DNA of 64,000 bases from Oncomelania hupensis (Eukaryota; Mollusca; Gastropoda; Littorinimorpha; Pomatiopsidae), in contig CM072515.1 of the NCBI GenBank assembly GCA_036898135.1, forward strand, positions 23,602,700 through 23,666,699, given 5' to 3'. The stretch's first letter is position 1; each line of letters opens with the position of its first letter. The translations under genes and the position numbers were made by a program. The notes beneath the pieces are model-generated. The model was not told the origin of the DNA. It searched no databases and saw nothing but the letters and a program-made list of their open reading frames with translations. Below, in pieces: positions 1-18,644 of the stretch.

Positions 1-353
1 AGGAAGTACATGCTCAGTGACAGGATGCAAAAAACAATCGTAGAGGCCTGTATTTGTGGCGACTTCGGAGGTGCGTCGATCATCGAAAGAAAGTGAAACA
101 GGACCTGAAGACTCTCGTAGTTTTCCATAGCTTCGCCGTCGCAACCTTCACAAAACACGAAGTAGTTGACTATGTTAGGCGAGCGTTGTGGCCAAGTGGG
201 GCATTTCTGGTTTGGTGTTTTATTATTTTGCCGTTGGGTGACAGTAGATGACAGCACTGGAAGGTAGGCCCCTCGACCTTTGCTTGACGAAAGCTGTCTT
301 TGATCATCGAAGCAACAAACTCACCGAACCATGAAAGTTGCCAAGTCCAAGTC

Positions 354-416
354 TCTCTCTCTCTCTCTCTCTCTCTCGCTCTCTCTCAGTGTTTGTGTGT
401 GTGTGTGTGTGTGTGT
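354..416 (+). repeat. (CT)n followed by (GT)n microsatellite
   Basis: A CT-dinucleotide run passes into a GT-dinucleotide run. Both frames through it give only Ser/Leu, Arg/Glu or Cys/Val repeats, so the apparent open frames are not genes. Confidence 0.9.
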
Positions 417-502
417 AATTATGTATGTATGTGTGTAACTCGTTGTTTGAAAGGCCGCGAAATCAAGTCCCCATCGACCCATACATTCAGCTTGGAAATG
501 TC

Positions 503-721
503 TAATGTACTGTTGTTGTTTGTAGATTATAGTCACACGACACTTTCGCATATAGGTGACTACTGGACCGATTTATACTGACACCAGCGGGCCAGTTGTT
601 GGTAAAGGGGAAAATAATATGATCACACGTTGACCAATCCGGGATTCGAACCAGCGACCTTTCGGTTACTAGCAAGACGCTCTTACCAACTGAGCTACCC
701 GGCCCCACTGTAATGTACTGT
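503..721 (-). mobile_element. tRNA-derived SINE with 11-bp target duplication
   Basis: The minus strand from about 710 to 514 is a roughly 197-bp short retroposon. Its head (704 down to about 632) is tRNA-like, with a good A box (TAGCTCAGTTGG) and B box (GGTTCGAATCC), the internal RNA polymerase III promoter. The anticodon and T stems pair poorly, so this is a SINE head and not a working tRNA gene. The 3' end runs into an ACAACAACA-type tail. The element is flanked by a perfect direct repeat, TAATGTACTGT, at 503-513 and 711-721. This fixes both ends and shows target-primed insertion. Confidence 0.8.
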
Positions 722-1680
722 GATCATTGTGTCCATCAGTCTGAATTAACGTAAGTCCACTCTTTCGGACGCCATAATTGTTTGTCAATCTTTCTGTCTG
801 CGCATGGGTGGAAGGAACTAGGATTAAGTTCAGATTAAAAAGGGCTGTAAGTCTAGCAATGGATGTCCGTTGCTGTCTTTAGCATAGGCTGTCAAAATTT
901 CATCAAAATGATAATACTAATAGAAATGTTCAAATAAACATCAAATAGGAATATCGGTGACTGTGATAGCATTAGAATGACATTTCGACTGTCTGCGCTT
1001 CGGGCTCTGTATGTGGCTGTCCTCGGTGACGAGTACTTTGACTGATTAAGATCGCAATGGTCAGTGACAGCTTATTCTATAAGATGACCACCGGCCACAC
1101 CTGACCCTCTTGAGCGCTCACTGACCCCTCCTTGACCCCCATGTCCATCCGCAACACTAGACTCGGCGGAGTGCGTTGATCTTCGTGTGTAATTTGAAAA
1201 TATCGACGGATTAATTAATATTACATTTAATAATTCCGTGTATCCCATATCTCGCCGAAAATGTGTTCATAGTTGTATTGACTTATAAAAAAAATGCAGA
1301 GCTGTTTCTATCATACTGTCTCTAGAAAAATACGAAGTAGGATATTTTTTAAATTTATTTTATTTACCTTATTGTCCATTTTCGATAGGGAAGGGTTAGG
1401 GTTAGGGTTATTTTATGTTATGATCTGTCTTCTTTTTTCCCCCTCACTCTATTGTCTATGTCACCTTGGCAGGAATCATATCATTTGAAACAATTACGTA
1501 CTGTATCGGTGATGGATGGATTGATAGCATCCGTAATGAGAGATTTATTGATTTAGTGCTTAAGGATCACTCCGAGTACTCAGATTCTCGAATTTAACAC
1601 CAATCCACCTCCACCCCCATTATACGTCTTTGTTTGGACCTTCATTCAGGCATACACTACCACAAAACATCAACAATGAT

Positions 1681-1780
1681 CTCTCCCTCTCTCTCTCTCC
1701 CCCCCTCTCTCTCTCTCTCCCCCTCTCTCTCTCCCATCTCTCCCTCTCTCTCTCTCTCCCCCCCTCTCTCTCTCTCTCCC
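1681..1780 (+). repeat. CT-rich pyrimidine tract
   Basis: An interrupted (CT)n/(C)n tract of about 100 bp. It is low-complexity sequence with no coding content. Confidence 0.85.
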
Positions 1781-1892
1781 TATATCTTATTTTCTACTGA
1801 AGGTCTTTTGTTCAGCCTCCACATCTCTGTGTGTTTGTGTGTGCGTTAAAGCTGGTGTGTTTGATGTGTGTTTGTGACTGGTTGTATTACGG

Positions 1893-1929
1893 TGTGTGTG
1901 TGTGTGTGTGCGCGCACGCGCGCGCGCGG
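1893..1929 (+). repeat. (GT)n-(CG)n alternating purine/pyrimidine tract
   Basis: About 37 bases of almost unbroken purine-pyrimidine alternation, passing from GT repeats into CGCGCACGCGCGCGCGCG. Such tracts are known to favour left-handed Z-DNA. No gene is visible here. Confidence 0.8.
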
Positions 1930-2304
1930 ACGCCGTAAAGTAGCAGAAAAGGGAGATAAAAAAGACAACATGTGTGCAAAGGAGATTGTGAAATAGGAGT
2001 TGGAGGAGTGAGTGGGCCATAAAACAGGTGAGGGTCGAAGGGAGGAGGAGAGAGAGAAAGAGGGGGGAGTGGTAATATGGGTTAGGGGTGGGTGGGTGGA
2101 TTACTGTCCGCGTGGAGTGGACTAACCTGTGACCTTGTCAAGTTGACACAGTGCAGCTAAGAGCACACAGTCATGTCCACCAAACTGTAGACAGCAGCCT
2201 AACTGGCCACAATATATCAGGTAGTCTGCAGTTACGTTGCTGTGATGACAGCATGGAAGCTTTCCTTGTTAGTGTGGACACAAGGAAGAGAAAATCGCTT
2301 TCAC

Positions 2305-3182
2305 GAGGAAGGGCCGAAAGAATAAATACTACTTTTAACAACAACAAAAAAATCAGCCGCCTTTACTATTACACAGTTGTATTTTGTACAATATTATATT
2401 CAATTCCACGACAACACGAAATTTGCAATACCCTTATAATCTTGTTGTGTTTTTTTTTCAGGACGTAATTACTCAGTGCCACCGATTTTTTTATTTGATA
2501 TCCCCCCTCTCCCCCCCCCCCTTCCCTTTCGCAACCCACCCTGCATCTCCCTTGTTTTAAAACCAATGATTGTTCATTGTTAAAGACAAAAAAAAACTCA
2601 AGTGGGATTTCCATAACCAGTGGGGATAAACATTGACATTTGTGTTGGTTGCTTTTATTTTTAACGAACGGTGTATCTTTACTCACACTTTCACACCCTC
2701 TTTTTTTCCTCTCAAACTTTTACACTAGACAGTTCTATGGTCATAACAGAGTAAAAATTAACGTCCCCGCACACCAAGGCATATAGGGGGTAATAACAGA
2801 AAGTAGTAATCCGCCTTATTAAGGTGAAAGCTCTCTGATAAGCCTAAAAACAACTTTTAAAAGTCTTTGGGGTCCCAGATAAGGTCACCTGGCTCACTAA
2901 CAGTAGCAAAGGGGCCTCTGACATCGTCATTGAGCGTCACTGCAGACTACAGACACAGAGTTCTTTCCCCTGGCTACTCAACGGCAGCGCTGATGTTTTA
3001 ATATAAATTATATGCCCCTGTAGCTGTATTCTAAAGGAGATAAGCTATCCATGTTCTGCTTAAAGCAGACGATCTTTACAACGCTCGGACACGACGTTTA
3101 GATTCAGATTTCTCAAATAATCATATCCACAAAAATGCATGATTATATAGGCATATAATCGTCTCTTGGCGTGAACAAGACA

Positions 3183-3276
<94 letters not shown>

Positions 3277-3560
3277 AAATGTCTTGTTCACGCCCAGATA
3301 CGACAATAATTATGCTTGTAATTTATAATCATGCATTTTTTGTCCCAGCGTTCTAAAAAAAGGGGAAGGGAGGATATGAAATAACAAATCAGTGGCACTG
3401 AGTGATCACGTCCTGAAGGAAACAAAGATTACAGGGGTATTGTAATGTTCGTTTTGTCTTGGAATTCAGTATAATATTGTAAAAAATACAACTGTATAAT
3501 AGTAAAGGCGACTGATTTTTTTTAAAGGTAGTATTTAACCGTTCTTTCGAGCCTTCATGT
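2305..3560. mobile_element. Large foldback (inverted-repeat) element
   Basis: Two arms of about 200 bp, 2305-2525 and 3361-3560, are imperfect reverse complements. Paired landmarks include CAGGACGTAATTACTCAGTG on the left against the reverse complement of CACTGAGTGATCACGTCCTG on the right, and matching AT-rich stretches about 100 bases away. The spacer is about 835 bp and contains a second, independent hairpin (3131-3340). No transposase is visible. It could be a foldback transposon or two copies of one repeat inserted head to head. Confidence 0.7.
3131..3340. repeat. Palindrome with a (TTA)n core
   Basis: The outer 17 bases, AAAAATGCATGATTATA (3131) and TATAATCATGCATTTTT (to 3340), are perfect inverted copies. 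So are the inner 21-bp arms at 3168-3188 and 3274-3294. The centre is about 29 TTA units (3186-3275). The poly-Asn and poly-Tyr open frames across it are artefacts of the repeat. Confidence 0.85.
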
Positions 3561-4365
3561 ATAATAAAGTTTAATTTAAAACTGGTCATACATCACACAA
3601 GTTATTATAATTTTGATCACGTAGAGTTGATAGCAGCAATAATAATTATGTTTCCGATAGCCCAAGGGGTCAACAGGTTGTAGAGAAGAGGGTCAGCAGT
3701 TTAAAGGGCGGGAAGGGTCAGTGTAGGGTGTGGTGGGGTCACCATTGCTGTCAATCGTGGGAAGATTCTGCGCTCTGTTTATGGTTTTTGACCACGACGG
3801 CTTTAGTTTCATTTGTTCTTTTGTTTTTTTATTTTTTTCCCCCTATCTCTATCTTTCTTTTAAGGTATAAAACTATCTTGAATTTAAGTCGCCAGGACAA
3901 CAAAATGGACATTGATCACTAGAAATGCTCATTGGGGAATCCTAAAGTGGAAGAGAAGGAGGGTCCTATCATGCAAGAGTGGGTGTATGCATGTGGGTGC
4001 GCGCGCGCTTTCTCACCCCAAACCCTTTCCCATACTAGGGTCAGGGACCAGATCTGGCTTCTACACAATAATAAATTGTCAACTTTTGGGACACGCGTTT
4101 CACCGTAGTTTGGGACACAAGATTCGATTGTTCTTTATTGGGATAGTTGTATAAGGCGGCGACTGACATAAAAGCGTAAGCGACGGTCTGATGTCATGGT
4201 ACAGTTTGCTCGGCGTGTGTGCGTGTGTAAACTGGCAATCGTTGGGTGTGTGTATGAACGCGAGAACAGCTGATGACAGCGCCAATTGTAGTAACAACCG
4301 ATCCAGACAAGAAGATATAGTAGTTTGGGAAAGTCCAGTTGTAAGGGCGCGAAACACTCATACAC

Positions 4366-4369
<4 letters not shown>

Positions 4370-4425
<56 letters not shown>
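4370..4425 (+). repeat. (GA)n microsatellite
   Basis: About 28 uninterrupted GA units inside the parvin intron. Confidence 0.95.
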
Positions 4426-4427
<2 letters not shown>

Positions 4428-5120
4428 CAAAACTTCGAATATTGGGTTGTTTCCTTAAAGTGTTGTTGTTTTTAACCTGAGCACAATAAGGGTGGGTTGG
4501 GAGCTGTGAGGAGATTAAAGTGAAGACTTCCAGATTAAGGTTATGTAATGAAAGCGAAAAGAGAAAAAGATGGGGAGGGAGAGGGGGGATAGCTTTTTTG
4601 TTGTTGTGTATGTGTTGTTGTTATTGTTGTTTCAACCTTTAGGAAGGAGGAGGAGTGTGAAGAGAAATAAAGAGGAGATCTTGGAAGTAAACGTTATTTA
4701 TATATACTTTCAGGATTTTGAAGTGAATTCTGTATAGCTGATAGTAAGTTCTTTGTCGTATACTGCATTGTAGTTCAGTTGTGTTCCTATTACACATTCA
4801 TCATATTTGGAAGTTGTTATCAATCCTAGTGAAAAGTATAAGTTAACCATGCGTAATGAGAAAGTATAACCAAAGTTGTCCTTCCCATAATCTTTGGTAT
4901 AACGTATAAAGAAGAAGAAACAGACTACAGAAAATGAGTCATCGCATCAACAAAAGGCCACTTTTTTTCTTCTTTTTTTTTAAATTTGTCATTAGGTCTT
5001 TTTTGTCTGCCGGCAAGACCTGTTATTATTATGTTACTCAAGAATCGCTATTGTCGTCTTGTTCGACAACTTACGACACACACACCTTTTATTCCTCTAC
5101 TCCTTTCTTACCAACTCACG

Positions 5121-5224
5121 ATCATATAGCGTAGCTGAGATTAGACGAAACCTTTCTCTCCCTCTTTCTCTCTTGAAGAGGAGATGGAGAAAGGTCTCTG
5201 TTAATCTCAGTTACGCTGTATGAT
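5121..5224. repeat. 105-bp inverted-repeat hairpin
   Basis: Arms 5121-5164 and 5181-5224 pair at roughly 37 of 44 positions around a 16-base pyrimidine/purine loop. The ends are ATCATATAGCGTAGCTGAG and the complement of CTCAGTTACGCTGTATGAT. The size suits either a small hairpin MITE or a microRNA-like precursor. Sequence alone does not decide between them. Confidence 0.6.
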
Positions 5225-6141
5225 TCAAGACGTTCAAATCTTCTGTCTGCCTAGCGACGCTAATTATTCCTTCTTTTTTTCTTTTTTTTTTAACACTCGA
5301 CGTTTTCTTCGAACCTCTATCACTTCAATGTACACTTTAATAGCGAACAAGTCTTTATAAATTATCATTATAATGCTTCGCAACGCAGCCACAACAATGC
5401 ATGATCCAGTCGTCAAGGACACCGAGCAAGTATCGAGGGCTCCTATTCCCCCCCCCCTCCTCCTCCTCCTTCATCCTCTCCTCCTCCTCCCTCCCACCTC
5501 ATTTCATTCTGTCTTCCCCCTCCTTCTTCCCCCCTCCCCCGTCCCATCCCACCAAAGTCTCTTCTTCACCCCGATCCCTCAGCCCATTCTCTTTTGTACG
5601 GCACGGTTAGGGGGTAAGGACATGCTAACCCACTTACCTAACGTTTTCTGTTACCGACGACAAAAGTAGAGAAAAAGAAGAAAGAAGGGCGTGTGTTGAA
5701 CAATAACTAATTGGAGGGTATGTTGAAGCAGTACGGAAAGTTAGATGGGAAGGGTTGATAGAAAACCCGATAAAACCCAAAAGTATGCTCTAATTGTCTT
5801 CACTTGCAGGAACTAGTCTTCCCCCATCAGCCAGCAACCATGTTGGACATTTTCTCCCCCCCCCCCTCCACTGTTTTGGCAATAGCTGGCCCATTTTAAA
5901 ACTGGTGCATGCTTACAGCTAATAAATACAATGATATAATTTACATATTCTTATTGCAAGTACGCATTCATGTATTGTAGGACCGTAATTAATGGAAACA
6001 CTGTTAAATACTTCTGTAGTGTGACAATGCTGGTGGTGATATTGCTGATGGGCACCAGACGATAGGGTTAGTTATGGTAATGCGGATATTCTGTTTTATC
6101 CGTTTAATTAATGTTTTATGGTTTGTACATATATGTTTCAG

Positions 6142-12786
<6,645 letters not shown>

Positions 12787-13666
12787 GCTGCGTCATATTA
12801 CCATCCACCACGTCATATTGCATCATCAGTGACGTCCTGTCATCAGCAATGTCATGACTTCACGTCCATTGGTCATCAGTGGCGTCATGTCACCATCGGC
12901 ATCGCTATTTTCACCCTCAGCAATGCCATGATTTGGTATGGATCCTCAGTGGCATCATTTAGGCTTGCAAGCCGCCCTGTACTTTAAACGATGTTGCTCA
13001 ATCATAAGAATATAGAAACGACGTCTGAGATTGACTTGTTTGCCTGAATGTATCCTACATTCTAGGCACGCCTGCAATTAAAATTTCAACCAAAAGGCTT
13101 GTACATGCCATGAATAAGTTAAAATATGTGAAAAATCCAAGTAACAAACCAGTTGAAGGAATACATTAACGAGGTTTTTTTTTCGTTTTTTAAAGCACCC
13201 ACATTGCGCTTCAAATGTCCTTTCATAATGGGTTGCTGTGTTCAACGTCGGAGACATGCAACGTTAATAACAAAGAGGATTTACAACAACCAAAATGCTG
13301 AATCGTCAGGTTTAATATTAGTACATACTTATTTAGTATGTCAAGAGTACTGTTGGCTGGTTCTGATTTGGTTCAAAAGAGTCTGCTAGGCCTAAATCAT
13401 TAACCATCTAATGGAAAGTACAGTTGACAGGAACTAGGACAGAGAGTTTTGATCTGACAGGCATAATTATGTTAGAGTTTGATTGTGGAATGACAATTTT
13501 CTTCTGCTGTCATAATATTGATATGGACATCTCTCGCATGTGATATATCATGCTTACTACTTGCTACTTCTATATTCATGTCTATATCATTGTACAGTTT
13601 ATGACATATTCGGCCTTCAGTTCGTGTGTTTGCGTTTTTTTAATATATATATAAATTATACAGCTC

Positions 13667-13919
13667 ATGTCCTAGACGGGTGAGTGCCGGTGACAACAAC
13701 ACACCCAGCATGCACCTAGGTTTTTCTCCCCCATCCCTGGCTGCCCAGGATTGTGCTCAGTTGTCTGGAGCGTTATTACGATGCGCCCAAAGGCTGCAAG
13801 TTGGCGCTTCGGGCGGCTTGAGTTAGATCCTGTATCGGCCAGCGCCTTGAGCAGCTCTTGAGCTGGAAAAGCGCTATATAAGAACCATTAAATAAATAAA
13901 TAAATAAATGAATAAATAA
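13667..13919 (+). mobile_element. Interspersed repeat A, copy 3
   Basis: It starts ATGTCCTAGACGGGTGAGTG and ends GAGCTGGAAAAGCGCTATAT followed by (AAAT)n. The tail motif AAAAGCGCTATATAA also occurs at the 3' end of the L2/CR1-type LINE at 17.93 kb. This suggests a SINE that borrows that LINE's machinery. Confidence 0.75.
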
Positions 13920-14924
13920 TGCAATATGAACGATACATGTTCTATTCCATGCAAAATGGATAAGATGCTTCAGGGAGTTTCTTATGGTAAACTATTCATT
14001 CTGGTGTTACTATTTATAATTTGTATAATTTTGAGGATTTCCAACTTTTCAATGAGCATCATCGTTGTATTCTATCTCTCTCTCTCTCCGTCCGCCCTCC
14101 ATCCTTCCCTCTTTCAGTGGACAGCAAATTTGACATTGACCACATACAAAATGAGATAGCCTGTGCTGTTTCTTTTCACACCGTCTTTTTTGTATGCCCA
14201 GTTTTATCTGTGATGTATTTTTTTCCTCTCAGTTTCTTCTCTCATGACTGTTATATTATGTATACAGCTCTTATGCGTTTATTACTTTATTTGTTGCTAA
14301 TGATATTTATTGATGTGCCAGAGAGGGTTCTATATTATAATGCACTATCCTCAAGGATTTCACTATCACTGCCAAATGATATTTTATGTTCGAGTGTGTG
14401 TCAAGGTTCATGATTTTTAAGTCAGTCATTCTGTGTAGATGTAGTGTGCATATTAATAAATGTGATACCGAACTTTTTATATTTGATTTTTATTAGTTCT
14501 TTGCTTATTTGGTGAGTTCATTCAAATAGTCATTTATAAGAAAATTGTCTAAGAAGACGTGAGATAATTATTGTTGTGTTTTGATGTTGCAGTGAAGGCA
14601 TTTTTGACGTTTGATGTTAGAAGCAGAAAGCAATAGCAATTACCTATATGTTTTCCTTGTACCAATTATCGCGGCACAAAGATTTTTGTAGTTATTACTA
14701 ATTTTGTATAGTTTGTTTTGTTTTTAGTAGTGTGGTTATGAGTTGTACATTCAAATCTTGTATATGAGTACTCATTACTGGAAGCTTGTTTCAAATGGTG
14801 CTAATTTATTTACCTCTGTTGCTGCTTAAGTGTATACTACATGTAGACGTGCTTGTGTACGTGAGTGTGTACACCAGTACGACAGAACTACCAACGTATG
14901 CATGTAGGTGTCGTACAAATATTG

Positions 14925-14930
14925 AATAAA
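14925..14930 (+). promoter_or_regulatory. Candidate polyadenylation signal for parvin
   Basis: A canonical AATAAA about 2.1 kb after the stop codon. The one at 14455 is an alternative. Confidence 0.35.
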
Positions 14931-15070
14931 CATGTCAAAACATTGTTGCCACAAATATGTGAACCTGTTTTGCGTGGGTGAGTGCGTGCAAGAAACTTTA
15001 AGTTAATGTTGTTTCTTAAGTTACATAATTATGTACTCTGCACCAATCTTTATGTCCGTCTTTATTGTTA

Positions 15071-15188
15071 TATATGTTACCGGCAATGTGTGAAATCGGC
15101 ATTCTATAGAATGACTAGATAAAGTATAGAATGCACCATCAGGCATTCTATACAATACCGGGATTTCACATATTGCCTGTAACATATA
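15071..15188. mobile_element. 118-bp palindromic MITE
   Basis: The left arm TATATGTTACCGGCAATGTG and the right arm CATATTGCCTGTAACATATA are inverted copies. The pairing continues through TGAAATC and GGCATTCTATA blocks to a short centre. No coding capacity is present. Confidence 0.75.
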
Positions 15189-15214
15189 CACTGGCATTCG
15201 CTTTCAACCAAGTT

Positions 15215-15262
15215 GTGGTCCTGATTCGGCTCTTTGCAGTCCGCTGGACCCTATAAACAATG
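15215..15262 (+). mobile_element. LINE 3'-tail fragment (family B)
   Basis: GTGGTCCTGATTCGGCTC, then GTCCGCTGGACC and an AAACAATG tail. This is a diverged copy of the tails at 26.7, 31.3 and 60.6 kb. Confidence 0.6.
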
Positions 15263-15321
15263 ACTAACTTTAAAATACATGTACAAATACACATGACGCA
15301 TACACGCACACGCAACCACGC

Positions 15322-17939
15322 CACATCATCATTCTTGGTAACATCAATATCCACTTGGACCAAGCTGATCACTGGGAAACAAAGCGCATTTGTCAGAACT
15401 TGCATATCCATAGCCTCTCACAATTTGTTACAGACCCCACTTTCCCTCGCTCCGATCACATCATCGACTGGGTAATCGCTAGACAGTCCGACAACATTCT
15501 TTCTAAAGTCATTGTTTCACAAGATCTTGAATCTGACCACTACGCTGTCCTCTGCTCTCTCTGCCTCTCTCCTCCTCAAAAGAAAAAAAGCTCAGTCACA
15601 TTCCGTAACCTAAAAGCCATTGACAAGAAAAACTCCTCTGAGGCTATCCTCCACCTTTCTTCTGCACCTCCTGATTCTGAACCTGCTTCTTTCTTTAACG
15701 CTACTCTCAGCCATCTTCTTAACAAACACGCTCCTGCTTCATCTCGTCTCATCTCTGACCGTCCATCTGCGCCGTGGTTTTCTCCCGATATCGGCATGGC
15801 CAAACGGGAGCGGCGTAGGGCCGAGCGCAGGTGGCGGTCTTCCAAACTCACAGTCCACAAACAGACCTATCAGAAGCACAAGCATGACGTACGCAAAGCT
15901 ATCTCTGCAGCCAAAATACGTTACTATAACAATAAGATAGAAACCTCTGCTTCCTCCAAATAACTGTTTTCCACTATGAACGAACTTCTAGGGAACACCC
16001 ACACTTCCCCTTTTCCATCCAAAATTCCACTACCAGAACTGCCCTCTTTCTTTTCAGACTTCTTTACTTCAAAAATCGCAACCATTCGCAAAATTTTCGA
16101 CGACACTCCCTGTCAGTCTTGTCCTCCTGATCCACATTTCACTGGCGTACCATTTCTCTCTTTTCAATCTGTCTCTGAGCCCGAGGTTGCTGAGATCCTC
16201 AGCACCATGTCGTTCAAGAAGTGCGAGCTTGATCCCATCCCTACCTCCCTTTTCAAAGACTGTATCACCGACCTCCTTCCTGCCATCACGAGCATAGTCA
16301 ATTCCTCTTTGCAATCCGGTTGTGTTCCCGCCTGTTTTAAGTCAGCCATCGTGCGGCCACTACTGAAAAAATCGAACCTCGACCCAGAAGATTTCAAAAA
16401 CTACCGCCCTTTCTCTAATCTTCCTTTCCTATCCAAACTTCTTGAGAAGGCTGTCCTGAAACAGCTCAACCATCATCTGATTCTGTCTTCCAACAACTTG
16501 TTCTGCCCGTTCCAGTCTGCCTATCGTCCTGACCACTTCACTGAATCAGCTCTTCTTCACATCGTGAATGACCTCCTCGATCTCTGCCACTGACTCCGGC
16601 AAAATCTCTTTGTTGACCCTGCTCGATCTCTCAGCCGCTTTTGACACAATCGATCACTCCATCCTCCTTCAGCGTCTCCAGAACTCTTTTGGAATAAAAG
16701 ACAGCGCCCTCAGCTGGATCCGCTCTTACCTACCTGATCGCTTTCAATCTGTCTGCATCAAAAACCACCTCTCTGAATCGTCCAGACTTGTCTTCGGTGT
16801 TTTCTTCAGGGGTCAGTTCTAGGGCCTGTTCTTTTTACCCTTTACACATTTCCTCTGTCTCACGTCATCCAAAACCACGACACTTTCCACCATTTCTACG
16901 CAGATGATACACAGCTAAAAAACAGTCACACTCCTCAAAACCTTCCATCCATTCTGACCAAAACTTCTGAATGCTTTGAAGACATTTCTAACTGGATGAC
17001 AGTCAACAAGGTCCAACTCAATGCAAACAAAACTGAAGTCATGCTCACATGTACCAAACACAACCTGTCTTCTTCCTCTGTAGACACTGTCACTCTTGGC
17101 CAGACCACTCTTCGTATGTCATCTTCTGTCAAAAACCTTGGTGTCGTTCTTGACAACACCCTCTCCATGTCAATTCATACGCAAAACCTGTCAAACATGC
17201 AACTTTCATCTCCGTAGAATAGGCCTTGTCCGCAAACATCTGACCACTGACGCTACTGTCAAACTCATTTCCTCTCTTGTTTTGTCACGCTTAGACTACT
17301 GTAATTCTCTTCTGGCTGGACTTCCTTCTTCTTCTATTTATCTGCTCCAACGTGTTCAGAACTCAGCTGCACGTCTGGTTCTCAAAAGGAAAAAATCTGA
17401 TCATATCACTCCCCTTCTACATTCACTCCACTGGCTTCCAGTGTCTCATAGAATTACCTACAAAATCGCTATTTTTTGTTACAAGTGCGTCCATGGCTTA
17501 GCCCCTTCTTACCTCACCCAGAACATTCAATTCTATAAGCCTTCTAGAAATCTTCGTTCTTCCTCTGACACCCTCATGCTCCACATACCCCGCTACAAAC
17601 TCTCCTCTGCTGGCCGTCGATCTTTCTCAGTACTTGGCCCTTTAACTTGGAACTCTCTTCCCCTCTCTCCTCGCAGCTCTCCAAACATAGCTACTTTTAA
17701 ATCCAACTTGAAAACTCATCTCTTCCTTATATGTTTCTGATCTTGCCTCCATCATCATCGTCCATCCACCCCATCACCCATTCTTAGCTCTCCCATCCTC
17801 CCATCCTCCCTCCCTCCCTCGTCTCTTATTCGTTAGCAAGTGTCTGATTTTATTTTGTATGAAGCCGGATGTTTAGAATGATTGCGTGAGTACTTCGCTT
17901 TGAACTGATATTGTTCATTGGGAAAAAGCGCTATATAAA

Positions 17940-18011
<72 letters not shown>
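15322..18011 (+). pseudogene. Degenerate L2/CR1-type non-LTR retrotransposon
   Basis: A 5'-truncated LINE. It begins within the endonuclease domain (ILGNINIHLDQADHWETK) and passes into a reverse transcriptase with [50 protein letters not shown] and YADDTQL (16897 on). The C-terminal region has RLDYCNSLLAGLP and ITPLLHSLHWLPVSHRITYK, followed by ATFKSNLKTHLF. It is broken by an in-frame TAA at 15961 and by frameshifts near 16580, 16805 and 17190, so it is not active. The 3' end is AAAAGCGCTATATAA followed by (ATT)n to 18011. The catalytic YADD is intact and the domain order is that of the L2/CR1 clade. Confidence 0.88.
17938..18011 (+). repeat. (ATT)n LINE tail microsatellite
   Basis: About 24 ATT units directly after the LINE 3' end. 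This is a typical L2/CR1 tail that has expanded. Confidence 0.9.
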
Positions 18012-18644
18012 CAGTTCAGATTGTTTTGTCCACTGCACTTTCACATCGATATCTGGCGCATGAAATCAGGAACATTGTCCATCTGCACCAACCCCATAGG
18101 CTACACACTTTCCTTTTCCTTTCAGCATAGATCTTATAAAATCTGTGTTTTTAGTTCCAGTCTGCTGAACAATCAGATCATTGTCCTCAGAACTTTTAAT
18201 TATTGGTAAATGATATGAGAACAATTATTTCTTTTTGCCATGAAACAATTAAATAGGAAATAAGTCGAACACTTTCAAGTACTTTTACGATACTATCCTA
18301 TTTACAAACTGGAATTACGTTTTATTTATTTAAGTGGATCGTTAATTCGTTATTTTTTATTACGTCAATTGGCACTTCTTTGAGTGTTCAATATAAATAA
18401 TTCGAACAACAGGTGAGTAACTAAAGTCGATTCGGGGGAAACAAAAAAGGTCGGAGACCCTAGACAGATTAGTTATGAGGCGTTTTCACTAACTTGTCAT
18501 TGGTTAATTGCCTGTCTTTGACTGTTGTTTAAATGGGTTAGGTAACAGGTCCAGCGGTAACGGATCAGTGTTCACAATCATCTTGATGCCTTCCTAACGA
18601 ACAGCTGGCTGGGGGTCGGCATCGCGCAGTTGGCTCATTGTCAC

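Larger units (their letters stand above)
1..6141 (+). other. Parvin intron (5' part of window)
   Basis: This stretch lies upstream of the first recognised parvin exon in the window and is read here as intron. I found no exon for the preceding part of the second CH domain, so the rest of the gene should lie before base 1. It holds a SINE, a large foldback repeat, a separate 105-bp hairpin, (CT)n, (GT)n, (GA)n and (TTA)n tracts, and a short run of three TTAGGG-like units at 1391-1410. Open frames here are low-complexity or chance. Confidence 0.6.
12787..14950 (+). other. Probable parvin 3' UTR and flank
   Basis: Non-coding AT-rich sequence follows the parvin stop. It contains interspersed repeat A (13667-13919). 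AATAAA hexamers at 14455-14460 and 14925-14930 are candidate polyadenylation signals. The actual cleavage site cannot be read from sequence alone. Confidence 0.5.

Noticed and set aside
632..704. Functional tRNA gene
   Set aside because: The A and B boxes are good, but the anticodon stem and T stem have mismatches. The sequence is the head of a SINE bounded by target duplications.
1391..1410. Telomere end
   Set aside because: Only about three TTAGGG-like units inside an intron. Too short for anything but a chance or relic interstitial repeat.
3121..3356. Poly-Asn and poly-Tyr proteins on both strands
   Set aside because: They are translations of the (TTA)n microsatellite inside a palindrome and have no other support.
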